64,000 bases of DNA, taken from Leyella stercorea (GTDB lineage: Bacteria; Bacteroidota; Bacteroidia; Bacteroidales; Bacteroidaceae). Positions 8,583 through 17,885 of the stretch are shown in pieces; position 1 is the first letter of the stretch, and each line of letters opens with the position of its first letter. The stretch lies in the NCBI RefSeq assembly GCF_021531355.1, contig NZ_JADYTS010000002.1, forward strand, positions 1 through 64,000, read 5' to 3'. The translations under genes and the position numbers were made by a program. Below the pieces are notes generated by a model. That model was given only the letters and a program-made list of their open reading frames with translations, made no database searches and was not told the DNA's origin.

Positions 8583-11564
8583 ATGAAACTAACTAAAAAA
8601 GTTGTAATGACAAAACCTGGAATTTTGCATTATACCCCACAATTAAATAAAGCGTTATATTGTCGTTATTGTTTGATATTGGCGTTTATGCTTGGGTTAT
8701 GTACCATCTCTTTTGCCCAAAAAGCTAAGGTTACGATTACGGGAATGGTATATGACAAAAATTTTCGTACTCCGCTTTTAGGTGGTATGGTGTATTTGCA
8801 TGATGATAGTGGTTGTATTATTGACTCTTGTGAGATAGGAAAGACTTCATTATGGTCGCAACAAAAGCGTGATTTTGTTAAGCAGCCTGACTGGAAGTTT
8901 TTAGTAGAGCATAAAGCTGCCAAGTATTCAGTGGAGATAACATATCCCAAATATGAATCACATTATTTACAGGTTGATTTGTCTGATTTAGGTAGACGAC
9001 AATTTAATTATCCTGTCGAGGATGTGTTTATGACGAAGAGTGCAGTCAAGCTAAAGGATGTGGTTGTTACTGCCACCAAGGTGAAGTTCTACAACAAGGG
9101 CGACACATTGGTATATAATGCCGATGCTTTCCAGCTTGCTGAGGGTTCAATGCTTGATGCGCTTGTCGATCAGTTGCCGGGAGTGGAACTGAAGGACGGC
9201 GGACGAATATATGTAAATGGTAAATTTGTAGAGAATCTGACGCTTAACGGCAGAGACTTCTTTGGTGGTAACCATCAGTTGCTGCTTGAGAATCTTGGTG
9301 CGTATACAGTGAAGGACATTGCTGTATATGACAAACTGGGCGACCGTAGCCAATTTGTGGGCAGAGAACTTCCCGGCGACAAGATGTTTACTATGGACGT
9401 GCGCCTGAAGAAAGAGTATCTTGAAACATGGATGCTTAATGCTGAGGCAGGTGGTGGTACGCACGACCGCTATATGGGACGTTTGTTCCTGGCGCGCAAT
9501 ACCAGCCATTCATCAATAGGTATGTTTGCTAATTTCAACAATCTTAGCGATCAGGGGCGTCCAGGACAAAATACTCTTTGGCAGCAAGCCAATAAGGGTG
9601 AAGGTGAGCAAAGGGTTCAGCATGCTGGCATGACATATAGTGTCGACGGCAGTAGGGCTGGGATAAAAAATAGTGGCGATGTGCTTTTCTCGCGTATATT
9701 CACGGATGTAGCGCGCAACACAATGCGCACCAACCTCATGCCATCAAATACAACACATGAGTACTCTTACTCCAATTCTCACACCGATGCGCTGTTTCTC
9801 GGACAGGCTCATACGCTGAATTTGAAAAAGAAATATTGGTTAGGAATGGTGCTTGAGCGTGTCAATTATCGTAAAAACAATAATACGCTGGGAAGTGTGG
9901 CTGCTGCTTTCGACAAGGAACAGACTGAAATGAACCGTAGAATAATAGAAGATTTGTATACGACAGGATCTGCCGAATGGAGCAAGTCGCTTATAAACCG
10001 CACGCTAAATGAGGATATTGTTAAAGGACATAACTTGTTGGCAGATTTTAATATGCACAATTTTTTCAAGTTCAAGAAGTCGTCTGACGATTTATTGGTT
10101 ACTATTGGAGGTAACTACACAGAAGCAAAAAATGAGCGTTTTAATCAATATCAGATAGACTATGGACAAGTAGAAAAAACAGGTTTGCGACTCAACGATT
10201 ATTACAATCGTCCCATTAACAGTTATAATGTTAAGGTTGGGTTTAGCTATACCTATTCTCTCATTAAGTCGGGATATGTTCAGATGGAATATAATTACAC
10301 ACACAGTGGCAAGAATACCGATAGCTATCGCTACCGTCTTGACCGTCTTGCTGAGCAAGGTGTATTTGGAACAGTGCCTCAAAACTATGTTTCGGCGTTA
10401 GACCCGTTGAATAGTTACACTGCTCATTATGATACAAATAATAATAATCTTGTATTGGTGATTTCTCCACCTTCGTTTATCAAGAATGTAAGTATGGAAC
10501 TTCGCCCTACATTGGATTATAACATCGAGTCGCTGCGTTATAAGCGTGACGGAAAAACATTTAATGTGAAGAAGAACTTCTTGTTGCCTGGATGTTATGA
10601 AGATTGGACATATTTGAAATGGAGTATCGGTAGATATGAAGGTGCATTCGGACCGGGCGTAAGACATTCTTTAAGCCTTAAGTATAATCTGGAATCGCAT
10701 GCTCCGGAACTGATGGACATGGTGCCTGTGACAGACGATGCCGATCCGCTGAACATATATGTTGGCGTGAGCGACCTTAAGGTAGAGATGAATCATCGTC
10801 TGAGCTTGAATTGGGAGTATCGTCCTAAGCGTGCCAACATCAACAATACGCTGCGTCTTGTCTATGATTTTACTTCCAACGCCTTGACACGAGGCTATGA
10901 CTATGACGAGCGTACAGGTGTGCGCACATGGCGTTCGTACAACACTGACGGCAACTGGATGCGCTATGCCACCAATACGTTCTCGCTGGTGTTTGGCAAG
11001 AACCGACAGTTCACATTGTCAAGCGACACGCGCGTAGAGAACAGTCAGGCTGCCGATGTGATAGGTACCAACGAGAAACCTGCTGCACAGTTTGCCATAA
11101 GAAACTGGCTTGTTTCCGAAGGACTCAAGCTTGCATGGCAGATAGGCAAGCAGCAGATAGGTCTCAATGGTTCATTCATCTGGCGCAATACCAGTTCTGA
11201 GCACGACGACTTTGCTTCGTTCCACGCCACTAATGTCAATTGTGGTTTGACAGGCCAGTTTAAGTTGCCAGGCAATATCGGCTTGAGTACCGACTTTACG
11301 CTCTACTCGCGTAATGGCTATGCTGACAGCCGCCTTAACACCAACGACTTTGTGTGGAATGCCCGGTTGAGCTACGCCTTTGGCAAGGGACGTTGGGTGG
11401 CAATGCTTGACGGCTACGACCTGCTGCATCAACTCAGCAACGTGACTTATGGCATTACCGCACAGGCACGTACCATATCATATACCAACACGCTGCCACG
11501 CTACTGTTTGCTGCACTTGCAGTACAAGATTAACATTACGCCGAAAGTCAAGGGACGAAAGTAG
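8583..11564 (+). CDS. TonB-dependent receptor-like outer-membrane protein
   Basis: A 994-residue protein from the ATG at 8583, chosen because the promoter covers the earlier in-frame ATG. It has an unusually long N-terminus before the hydrophobic signal (LILAFMLGLCTISFAQ). A peptidase-regulatory-like fold follows (VTITGMVYDKNFRTPLLGG), then a TonB-box-like VVVTATKVKFYNKGDT, a plug (LDALVDQLPGVELKDGG, then IYVNGKFVENLTLNGRDFFGG) and a barrel to the C-terminus. This plug signature recurs in single-gene Bacteroidota outer-membrane barrels that lack a SusD partner. Substrate unknown. A strong terminator follows, so it is probably monocistronic. Confidence 0.9.
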   Translation: MKLTKKVVMTKPGILHYTPQLNKALYCRYCLILAFMLGLCTISFAQKAKVTITGMVYDKNFRTPLLGGMVYLHDDSGCIIDSCEIGKTSLWSQQKRDFVKQPDWKFLVEHKAAKYSVEITYPKYESHYLQVDLSDLGRRQFNYPVEDVFMTKSAVKLKDVVVTATKVKFYNKGDTLVYNADAFQLAEGSMLDALVDQLPGVELKDGGRIYVNGKFVENLTLNGRDFFGGNHQLLLENLGAYTVKDIAVYDKLGDRSQFVGRELPGDKMFTMDVRLKKEYLETWMLNAEAGGGTHDRYMGRLFLARNTSHSSIGMFANFNNLSDQGRPGQNTLWQQANKGEGEQRVQHAGMTYSVDGSRAGIKNSGDVLFSRIFTDVARNTMRTNLMPSNTTHEYSYSNSHTDALFLGQAHTLNLKKKYWLGMVLERVNYRKNNNTLGSVAAAFDKEQTEMNRRIIEDLYTTGSAEWSKSLINRTLNEDIVKGHNLLADFNMHNFFKFKKSSDDLLVTIGGNYTEAKNERFNQYQIDYGQVEKTGLRLNDYYNRPINSYNVKVGFSYTYSLIKSGYVQMEYNYTHSGKNTDSYRYRLDRLAEQGVFGTVPQNYVSALDPLNSYTAHYDTNNNNLVLVISPPSFIKNVSMELRPTLDYNIESLRYKRDGKTFNVKKNFLLPGCYEDWTYLKWSIGRYEGAFGPGVRHSLSLKYNLESHAPELMDMVPVTDDADPLNIYVGVSDLKVEMNHRLSLNWEYRPKRANINNTLRLVYDFTSNALTRGYDYDERTGVRTWRSYNTDGNWMRYATNTFSLVFGKNRQFTLSSDTRVENSQAADVIGTNEKPAAQFAIRNWLVSEGLKLAWQIGKQQIGLNGSFIWRNTSSEHDDFASFHATNVNCGLTGQFKLPGNIGLSTDFTLYSRNGYADSRLNTNDFVWNARLSYAFGKGRWVAMLDGYDLLHQLSNVTYGITAQARTISYTNTLPRYCLLHLQYKINITPKVKGRK

Positions 11565-11588
11565 GCGAAACATAATAGTAACATATAT

Positions 11589-11626
11589 AAAAGGAGCTAA
11601 GGAACGCTGTTCTTTGGCTCCTTTTA
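11589..11626 (+). terminator. Terminator after the 8583 barrel gene
   Basis: A stem of about 16 bp (AAAAGGAGCTAAGGAAC with TTCTTTGGCTCCTTTT, one loop) ends in a T-rich tract. Confidence 0.85.
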
Positions 11627-11689
11627 TTATATTATGACGAATGAAAGCGAAGAAATAATGAATTAAGTTAAAAAATTAACAAGAAAAAC

Positions 11690-11721
11690 TTGTGTGGTTT
11701 GATGAATAATATGTATCTTTG
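11690..11721 (+). promoter_or_regulatory. Promoter of the first SusCD operon
   Basis: -7 TATCTTTG at 11714-11721 with TTG at 11690-11692 about 21 bp upstream. The leader to the first gene is about 83 nt. No regulator gene (HTCS, anti-sigma or ECF sigma) lies beside it. Confidence 0.7.
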
Positions 11722-11810
11722 CAATCAGTTATAAAAAATATTTATAAACTAACCCGAAATATTTATTTACTGAGTACTAAACTCTATTATTAATTATAAT
11801 TTTACTATCT

Positions 11811-12206
11811 ATGAAAATCAAAATCAAGCACCTTTTGATGATGCTGTTATGTATTTCAGTATCGTCGATGATGTTGGTTTCGTGCAGTGACGACGACGAG
11901 AGCGTGATGGGCCCTGTTGCTATCAACTCATGTCAGTACACCGCCACGGAGGTGACACCTATCTGGACTTTGGTTCCTAATGACAATTGCGAAGGCTACG
12001 TAGTAACGCTCTACAAGGGTACACGTGCCAACGTTGGTGAGAAGGTAGAGGAGAAGAAGCTCGACTATCGTACTTGCAAGTGTACTTTCAGCGGTCTGAC
12101 ACCCAACACACAGTATGTCATTTCTACCCAGGCCATTCCAAGCGCAAAAAGTGGTTTCAGCAGTGCGCAACTCTACTGGAAGGAATTTACCACCAAGGCA
12201 AAATAA
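11811..12206 (+). CDS. Small lipoprotein with a fibronectin type III-like domain
   Basis: A 131-residue protein with a lipoprotein signal ending LVSC at Cys25, followed by SDDDE, a surface-export-type acidic tract. The mature part reads as one fibronectin III-like fold: an early aromatic strand (VTPIWTLVPNDNCEGYVVTLY) and a late FSGLTPNTQYVISTQA strand, the classic L-x-P-x-T-x-Y signature. It is the first gene of the operon with the SusC/SusD pair; the gap to SusC is about 40 bp. A role in binding glycan, or in holding a surface complex, would fit, but no binding residues can be named. Confidence 0.85.
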   Translation: MKIKIKHLLMMLLCISVSSMMLVSCSDDDESVMGPVAINSCQYTATEVTPIWTLVPNDNCEGYVVTLYKGTRANVGEKVEEKKLDYRTCKCTFSGLTPNTQYVISTQAIPSAKSGFSSAQLYWKEFTTKAK

Positions 12207-12245
12207 TGGTGTGATTAAAACCTAAACATGTGTAAACAGAGCAAT

Positions 12246-15200
12246 ATGAAAAATATTAACTTTAAACTCGGACTTGTGGCGATAGCTGTTACAGCATCTC
12301 CACTCGGCACATTTGCTACTACTGCCGGAAATCCAGCAGTTGTGAATTTATTACCCCCCCCAGCAGGTGTTACCTGCACTGGTGTAGTGCTCGATAATAC
12401 AGGCGAGTCAGTTATTGGTGCCAGCGTTAAAGTGCTTGGCACAAAGATGGGCACCGTCACCGACATTGACGGTAAATTTACCCTTGCTAATGTTCCCAAG
12501 GGTGCTACAATCGAAATTTCTTATATAGGATATACTCCACAGCAGGTGAAGTTCAACGGCACTCCGTTGACTATTACTCTTAAGGAAGATGCCAAGGCAC
12601 TCGACGAAGTAGTGGTTATGGGTTATGGTGTTGCCCAGAAGCGCGCCAAGGTAACCAACTCTATCGCCAAGGTTAGTGAGAAGACCCTCACAGTAGGTGC
12701 CAACGCCAACCCTGCCCAGGCTCTTGCCGGTGCGGTATCTGGTGTTAAGGTTGACATCACCTCGGGTAGCCCAGCGGCTACTCCTTCTATCACCATCCGC
12801 GGTGGATCTAACTACGACGGCGGTTCGAACGAACCTCTTGTTATTGTTGACGGCGTAATCCGCAGTTCATTGTCTGACATCAACCCCAACGACATCGAGT
12901 CGATGGACGTGATGAAGGATGCCGGTGCTACAGCTCTTTATGGTGCCCGTGCCGGTAATGGTGTTATCATCATTACTACAAAGCAGGGTAAGAGTGGCAA
13001 GGCTGACGTTACATTCAATGCCAAGGTGGGCTTGAACTACTACAACCTTGGCTACAATATGTGTTCAGACGAGGATTACCTCTATTATTATCGCCTTGCG
13101 CTCCAGAACTGTGAGTGGACATTGCCTGGCGGAAAGTATGCATCAGCATATAACTCAAACCTCTATGGTACAAACAATCCCGGTGGTATTGGCCGTACAG
13201 AGTTGTCGCAGGGACAGTCGTATAACATTCTGCGCAAGACCGACGACAACGCTTACCTCCTGCAGAAGGGATGGAGCGAGATGCGCGACCCCGTAAGCGA
13301 CAACTATATTCTCTATCGCAACATCGACCCGCTGGAAATGAACGGACGTACTCCATACGTTACTCAGGACTATAATGCCAGCATTTCGGGTGGCAACGAC
13401 CGTGGCCGCTACTACGCCAGCCTTGGTCTGTATGATGCCGACGGTTTCGTCAAGGGCACATTCTATAAGCGCTACAACTTTGCGTTGACTGGCAGCTATA
13501 AGGTTACAAAGTGGTTGGAGGCGAACTCAGTGTTCAACTACACCCGTGCCAACTGGCTGAATGATGACCCGATGCTTAATACCAGCTACTTCATGAACCG
13601 TGGTATGGCTTTCAAGTTCGTACGCTATCGCGACGAAGACGGCAATGATTTGTATGGTACCGGTGGTCCGACAACCAACATAAACGTAAACAAGGGCAAC
13701 TTCGACCGCGACTATCAGAGCGATAAGTTTGCTATGACACAGTCGCTTACCGCTACGCTTTTGCCCGGACTTACATTGAAAGGCACCATGAGCTGGTTCT
13801 ACAACGAAGAGTACGATGAGTCATTCAACCATCAGTATATCAATAGTCAGGCTGGTGCTGTAAATCCAGACGGCAACAATGGTGTAAACCGTAGCTATAA
13901 TACAAGTGCTTCGTTCTCACGTATTTTCGACCAGACCTACAACGTTGTTGCTAACTTCAACCGTACGTTTGACGACAAGCACACTGTAAACGTAATGGCA
14001 GGTACCGAGTTCTACAAGCGTCGCTATCGTGGGTTCAGTGCTGGTGGATATGGTGCTCCTACAGGTTACTTCCCCGGTCTCGGTCTTACCCAAAACGATG
14101 CCGACGTTCAGTCGCGCACTATGAGTTCGTTCCATTACGAGGAGGCTATTATGTCATATTTCGGCCGTGCTGAGTACGACTATATGGACAAGTATCTCTT
14201 CGCTGCTACATTCCGTGCCGACGGTTACTCACGACTGGTCAACAACAAGTGGGGTACATTCCCCGGTGTATCAGCCGGTTGGGTATTCAGCAAGGAGAAC
14301 TTCTGGAACAAGCTTGGCTTGGAGAACATCATCAACTATGCTAAGTTGCGTGCCTCTTACGGTTTGAACGCCACAATCAACAGCTCATATCTTGGCTACT
14401 ATACCCTGCAGGGAGAATACAGCGCCTACAAGTATGACGGCGTATACGGCTACCGAATCAGCACACTGCCTAACCCGAACTTGAAGTGGGAGAAGACACG
14501 TACAGCTGAAGTCGGTCTTGACCTCGGTTTCCTCAACAACCGTTTCAACCTCGGCTTGACTTACTACAACCGTCTGACAATGGACAAGTATTCTGCTCTG
14601 TCGTTGCCAAGAACAACAGGCTTCTCTACCGTTACATACAACAACGGACAGTATCGCAATGCTGGTATCGAGCTTGACTTGCAGGGCACTCTGCTGCGCA
14701 CACGCGATTTCCAGTGGACATTGAATGCCAACATCACCTACAATAAGAACACCATCGTGAAGTTGCCAGAGAACGGTTTGGCAAACAACCGTCAGGGAGG
14801 TTATGAGGTTTACACAGGCAATGGCGACGAGACTCACTATGTAGGCGGCTATCAGGAAGGTCAGACTCCGGGCAGCTTCGTAGGTTACGGCGTGGTTAAG
14901 ATGGCACGTTCGCAGGCTGATATCGATGCTCTTGGTAATTATATTGACACAGGTACATCTAATGGTGCTGCTGTATACGCCAATGAGGAAGGTCGTCAGC
15001 GTCTGTTGGCAATGGGCTACACCAACCTTGTACAGATTATGCCTGGTGACTTTATCTATGAGGACCGCAATGGTGACAACTGGGTAGAGTCAAAGGACCG
15101 CAAGGTGCTCGGTAACCTTACTCCGAAGTGGACAGGTGGTTTCAACACCACATTGACATGGAAGGGTCTGTCGCTCTATGCACGCTTCGACATGGGCTTC

Positions 15201-15629
15201 GACTTCCAGGTGTATGACTCGAACATAGCCTTCTGGCTTGGTGAGGCTCAGGGTGCAATGTCATTCAACGACGCTGTACGCGACACATGGACACCAGACA
15301 ACCCCGGTGCCAAGTATCCGCGCGTGGTATGGGCTTCGCAGTATGGTACCGACAACTACATCCGTACCAACTCGTTCTTCACACAGAGCGGTAGCTACTT
15401 AGCTTGCCGCGAGTTGCAGCTCTCTTACGCTCTGCCAAAGAGCATCTGCCAGAAGTTAGCTTGTCAGGGCATAACAGTGTCGGTAACTGGTCAGAACCTT
15501 GGCTACATCAAGTCATGTACAATTCCATTGCCTGACAACACCACTTATACAAGCGGTAACACAGCAGGTTGGGGTGGTACATACAACGTGCCGCGTACAC
15601 TGCTCTTCGGACTTAATGTCAAATTCTAA
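12246..15629 (+). CDS. SusC/RagA-family TonB-linked outer-membrane transporter
   Basis: A 1127-residue protein from the ATG at 12246; an earlier in-frame ATG at 12228 adds six residues that do not look like a signal start. Order: signal peptide, a short linker encoded across a C8 tract, carboxypeptidase-D-like domain (GVVLDNTGESVIGASVKV through DIDGKFTL), TonB box (DEVVVMGYG), plug (RGGSNYDGGSNEPLVIVDG, then ALYGARAGNGVIIITTKQGK) and a large barrel. SusC proteins import oligosaccharides or peptides with a SusD lid. The SusD partner follows after 38 bp. The PPP linker after the signal is an oddity. Confidence 0.95.
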   Translation: MKNINFKLGLVAIAVTASPLGTFATTAGNPAVVNLLPPPAGVTCTGVVLDNTGESVIGASVKVLGTKMGTVTDIDGKFTLANVPKGATIEISYIGYTPQQVKFNGTPLTITLKEDAKALDEVVVMGYGVAQKRAKVTNSIAKVSEKTLTVGANANPAQALAGAVSGVKVDITSGSPAATPSITIRGGSNYDGGSNEPLVIVDGVIRSSLSDINPNDIESMDVMKDAGATALYGARAGNGVIIITTKQGKSGKADVTFNAKVGLNYYNLGYNMCSDEDYLYYYRLALQNCEWTLPGGKYASAYNSNLYGTNNPGGIGRTELSQGQSYNILRKTDDNAYLLQKGWSEMRDPVSDNYILYRNIDPLEMNGRTPYVTQDYNASISGGNDRGRYYASLGLYDADGFVKGTFYKRYNFALTGSYKVTKWLEANSVFNYTRANWLNDDPMLNTSYFMNRGMAFKFVRYRDEDGNDLYGTGGPTTNINVNKGNFDRDYQSDKFAMTQSLTATLLPGLTLKGTMSWFYNEEYDESFNHQYINSQAGAVNPDGNNGVNRSYNTSASFSRIFDQTYNVVANFNRTFDDKHTVNVMAGTEFYKRRYRGFSAGGYGAPTGYFPGLGLTQNDADVQSRTMSSFHYEEAIMSYFGRAEYDYMDKYLFAATFRADGYSRLVNNKWGTFPGVSAGWVFSKENFWNKLGLENIINYAKLRASYGLNATINSSYLGYYTLQGEYSAYKYDGVYGYRISTLPNPNLKWEKTRTAEVGLDLGFLNNRFNLGLTYYNRLTMDKYSALSLPRTTGFSTVTYNNGQYRNAGIELDLQGTLLRTRDFQWTLNANITYNKNTIVKLPENGLANNRQGGYEVYTGNGDETHYVGGYQEGQTPGSFVGYGVVKMARSQADIDALGNYIDTGTSNGAAVYANEEGRQRLLAMGYTNLVQIMPGDFIYEDRNGDNWVESKDRKVLGNLTPKWTGGFNTTLTWKGLSLYARFDMGFDFQVYDSNIAFWLGEAQGAMSFNDAVRDTWTPDNPGAKYPRVVWASQYGTDNYIRTNSFFTQSGSYLACRELQLSYALPKSICQKLACQGITVSVTGQNLGYIKSCTIPLPDNTTYTSGNTAGWGGTYNVPRTLLFGLNVKF
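12354..12361 (+). repeat. C8 homopolymer inside the SusC coding sequence
   Basis: Eight consecutive C residues fall just after the signal peptide codons (residues LLPPPAG). The gene is in frame at length eight. Gain or loss of one C would truncate the protein right after export targeting. Runs of this length are uncommon in this window. Confidence 0.8.
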
Positions 15630-15667
15630 ACAATGGTTATACACTATATTTAAATATTGATTAAGAT

Positions 15668-17488
15668 ATGAACAAATATATAAAGACTTTGGCAATTGGC
15701 CTTATGACGGGAGCAAGCGTGTTGACCACATCTTGTAATCTCGACTATAAGCCTATCGACAACTTCAGTGCCAGCTCGTTCTGGGGAAGCCAGACTGAGT
15801 TTGAAGGATTCATCACTGCCATTTCAAATCAGTTCCGCTCAGCCAACGCTTCAAACGTGCTGTTCTATGCAGGCGAGTTGCGTTCGGGAGTGTTTGAGAT
15901 GGCTACAATCGACGGCTCTGGAATTCTTAACAGTGAGCCTTTGCAGAACATCTATGATGCCGACCATCCGCAGTTCAGCACTTTCGGTGGCTACTACGGC
16001 TTCATTGCTAATATCAATGAGCTTATCTATCGCTGCAACAATACCAGCGTGCTCAGTGACAAGGTGAAGAACGGACTGCTCGGTATGGCTTACGGCTATC
16101 GTGCATTCTCATATTTCCAGATGTATCGTATGTATGGTGGCGTAGTATTGCGCACTGAGCCTGATGTAATCCTTGGCAACTATGAGGCAACCCTGCTCTA
16201 TAAGGGCAGAAGTACTGCCGAAGAGACCTTGAATCAGATTAAGGAAGACATCAAGACTTCGTTGGACTACTTCGCTCAGACCGACTATGTGTACAGGAGC
16301 TCAAGCAAGGACTACTACTGGACAAAGGCTGCTACAGAGATGCTTGCCGGTGAGGTTTATCTTTGGTCGGGTAAGGTAGAGACTGGCGACCATCAGGCTA
16401 ATGCTGCTGATGTGGCTACAGCTGCTACTTACTTCAACAATGTGATAAACAACTATGGCTTTGATCTGCAGAGCGACTACTACAGCGTGTGGACAACACC
16501 TCACAACAAGGAGTCGATATTCAGCGTATGCTATAGCAGCGAGAACGACGGTGCTTACTATAACGTACCTCCTTTCCAGTTGCTCTGGGCGAGAACCACA
16601 GGTACCTCATACCTCAACTATTGGACCAATATGGACCAGGAAGGCTGGGGACATGTTAAGGGTGTAGCCAACCGTTTCGGTCAGTGGTACAATAAGGAGA
16701 CAGGCAAGTCGGCTAATATCGAGATTTGGGACAAGTGTAACTTCGGTCCTTGCCGCTACACTTACAAGAACTCTCTCTACTATCAGTTTGACGAGAACGA
16801 CTCACGTATCAACATGTTCTATCCGCAGTGGAACCTCACTCAGGAGGAGCGCGACAACGGCATTAACTATCTTGATAACTTCGACCCGAAGGATGGCAAG
16901 CATAAGTTGGCTGGTACATTCGTTTGCAAGTTCCGTCCGTCAATACCAAGTGGTAGCACAACCTATCAGATGGTGGTTGACATGCCTATCTATCGTCTGG
17001 CTATGGCTTATCTCTATGCCGCTGAGTGTGCCAACTATGCTGGCGACAACGCAGCTGTAGTGAAGTATATCAATAAGATACGTGAGCGTGCTTATGGCAG
17101 CAACTGGGATGAGAACGTTTATGGCTACAAGGCAGGCGACTTCAAGGCTAACGAGACCGCTCTGATGCGTGAGTGGGATAAGGAGTTCGTAGCTGAGGGT
17201 CAGCGCTGGTGGAACCTCCGTCGACTGACAACCGTTAAGGGTGGCACACAGAAGGATCACTTCGTATTCCAGCCTGAGGGATGTCTTGGCTTTGGTCTTG
17301 ACACTGCTAACAACCCATGGATGACTGACATCAACGGCAACATTGTTGAGACAAATGTTCCTGTGCTGAACGGAACAACACAGGATGAGCACCTGCTCCT
17401 CTGGCCTCTCGACAAGGGCTTGTTGGGTTCAGACGCGGAATTGGCAGACCAGCAGAACCCCGGCTATACAGTGAAGCCAAAACAATAG
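15668..17488 (+). CDS. SusD/RagB-family surface nutrient-binding lipoprotein
   Basis: A 606-residue lipoprotein: signal ending LTTSC at Cys23, then NLDYKPIDNFSASSFW, the usual SusD opening. Helical TPR-like segments follow (YGYRAFSYFQMYRMYGGVVLR, the typical W/Y-R-A-F/Y-xY-x-L-x-R-xxG motif), and the C-terminal domain carries INKIRERAYG, then REWDKEFVAEGQRWWNLRR, the E-R-x-x-E-x-x-x-E-G-x-R-W-x-D/N-L-x-R signature. It caps the SusC barrel of the preceding gene. Two hairpins after the stop probably end the operon. Confidence 0.95.
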   Translation: MNKYIKTLAIGLMTGASVLTTSCNLDYKPIDNFSASSFWGSQTEFEGFITAISNQFRSANASNVLFYAGELRSGVFEMATIDGSGILNSEPLQNIYDADHPQFSTFGGYYGFIANINELIYRCNNTSVLSDKVKNGLLGMAYGYRAFSYFQMYRMYGGVVLRTEPDVILGNYEATLLYKGRSTAEETLNQIKEDIKTSLDYFAQTDYVYRSSSKDYYWTKAATEMLAGEVYLWSGKVETGDHQANAADVATAATYFNNVINNYGFDLQSDYYSVWTTPHNKESIFSVCYSSENDGAYYNVPPFQLLWARTTGTSYLNYWTNMDQEGWGHVKGVANRFGQWYNKETGKSANIEIWDKCNFGPCRYTYKNSLYYQFDENDSRINMFYPQWNLTQEERDNGINYLDNFDPKDGKHKLAGTFVCKFRPSIPSGSTTYQMVVDMPIYRLAMAYLYAAECANYAGDNAAVVKYINKIRERAYGSNWDENVYGYKAGDFKANETALMREWDKEFVAEGQRWWNLRRLTTVKGGTQKDHFVFQPEGCLGFGLDTANNPWMTDINGNIVETNVPVLNGTTQDEHLLLWPLDKGLLGSDAELADQQNPGYTVKPKQ

Positions 17489-17578
17489 TAAAATAGGAAT
17501 ATAAATATGTGAAAGTTTGCAAGTCATCCGCTTGTCTTGAAATAGCATATCGCAAGCAAGCGCTGGCTTGACTATCAG

Positions 17579-17632
17579 AAACGGAAGCAGGCGAGAACCT
17601 TTGGTGGGCGTATCAAATGCTTCTGTTTTTAT
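17579..17632 (+). terminator. Possible first terminator after SusD
   Basis: AACGGAAGCA can pair with TGCTTCTGTT across a 28-nt loop and is followed by a T-rich tract. The loop is long, so this is weaker than the hairpin at 17678. Confidence 0.45.
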
Positions 17633-17677
17633 TTCCTCCATTTTTGGAGAACTCGTTTATAGATGGTTTATATGGTT

Positions 17678-17710
17678 AGGGGGCTAAATCGCATATTTAG
17701 CCCCCTTTTT
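17678..17710 (+). terminator. Terminator between the two SusCD pairs
   Basis: A 12-bp stem (AGGGGGCTAAAT with ATTTAGCCCCCT) and a T5 tract. The 17489-17885 gap otherwise holds only a weaker hairpin near 17579 and the next promoter. Confidence 0.87.
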
Positions 17711-17781
17711 AGTTGTTCATTTTTTATTAGTTGACTTATTAACATTGTGTTTTTATGTTAAAAAATACATGTTTCGTTGAT

Positions 17782-17789
17782 TAAATTTG
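17782..17789 (+). promoter_or_regulatory. -7 box of the second SusCD operon
   Basis: TAAATTTG matches TAnnTTTG; no convincing -33 element is present. The predicted leader is about 90 nt. Confidence 0.5.
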
Positions 17790-17885
17790 TATATTAAATT
17801 TAAAAAACATACTTTTACCCCCGTAAAACCACTACTAAAGCATTTAATAGATTAAAATTACCTATAAACCTACAATTTAAAAATT

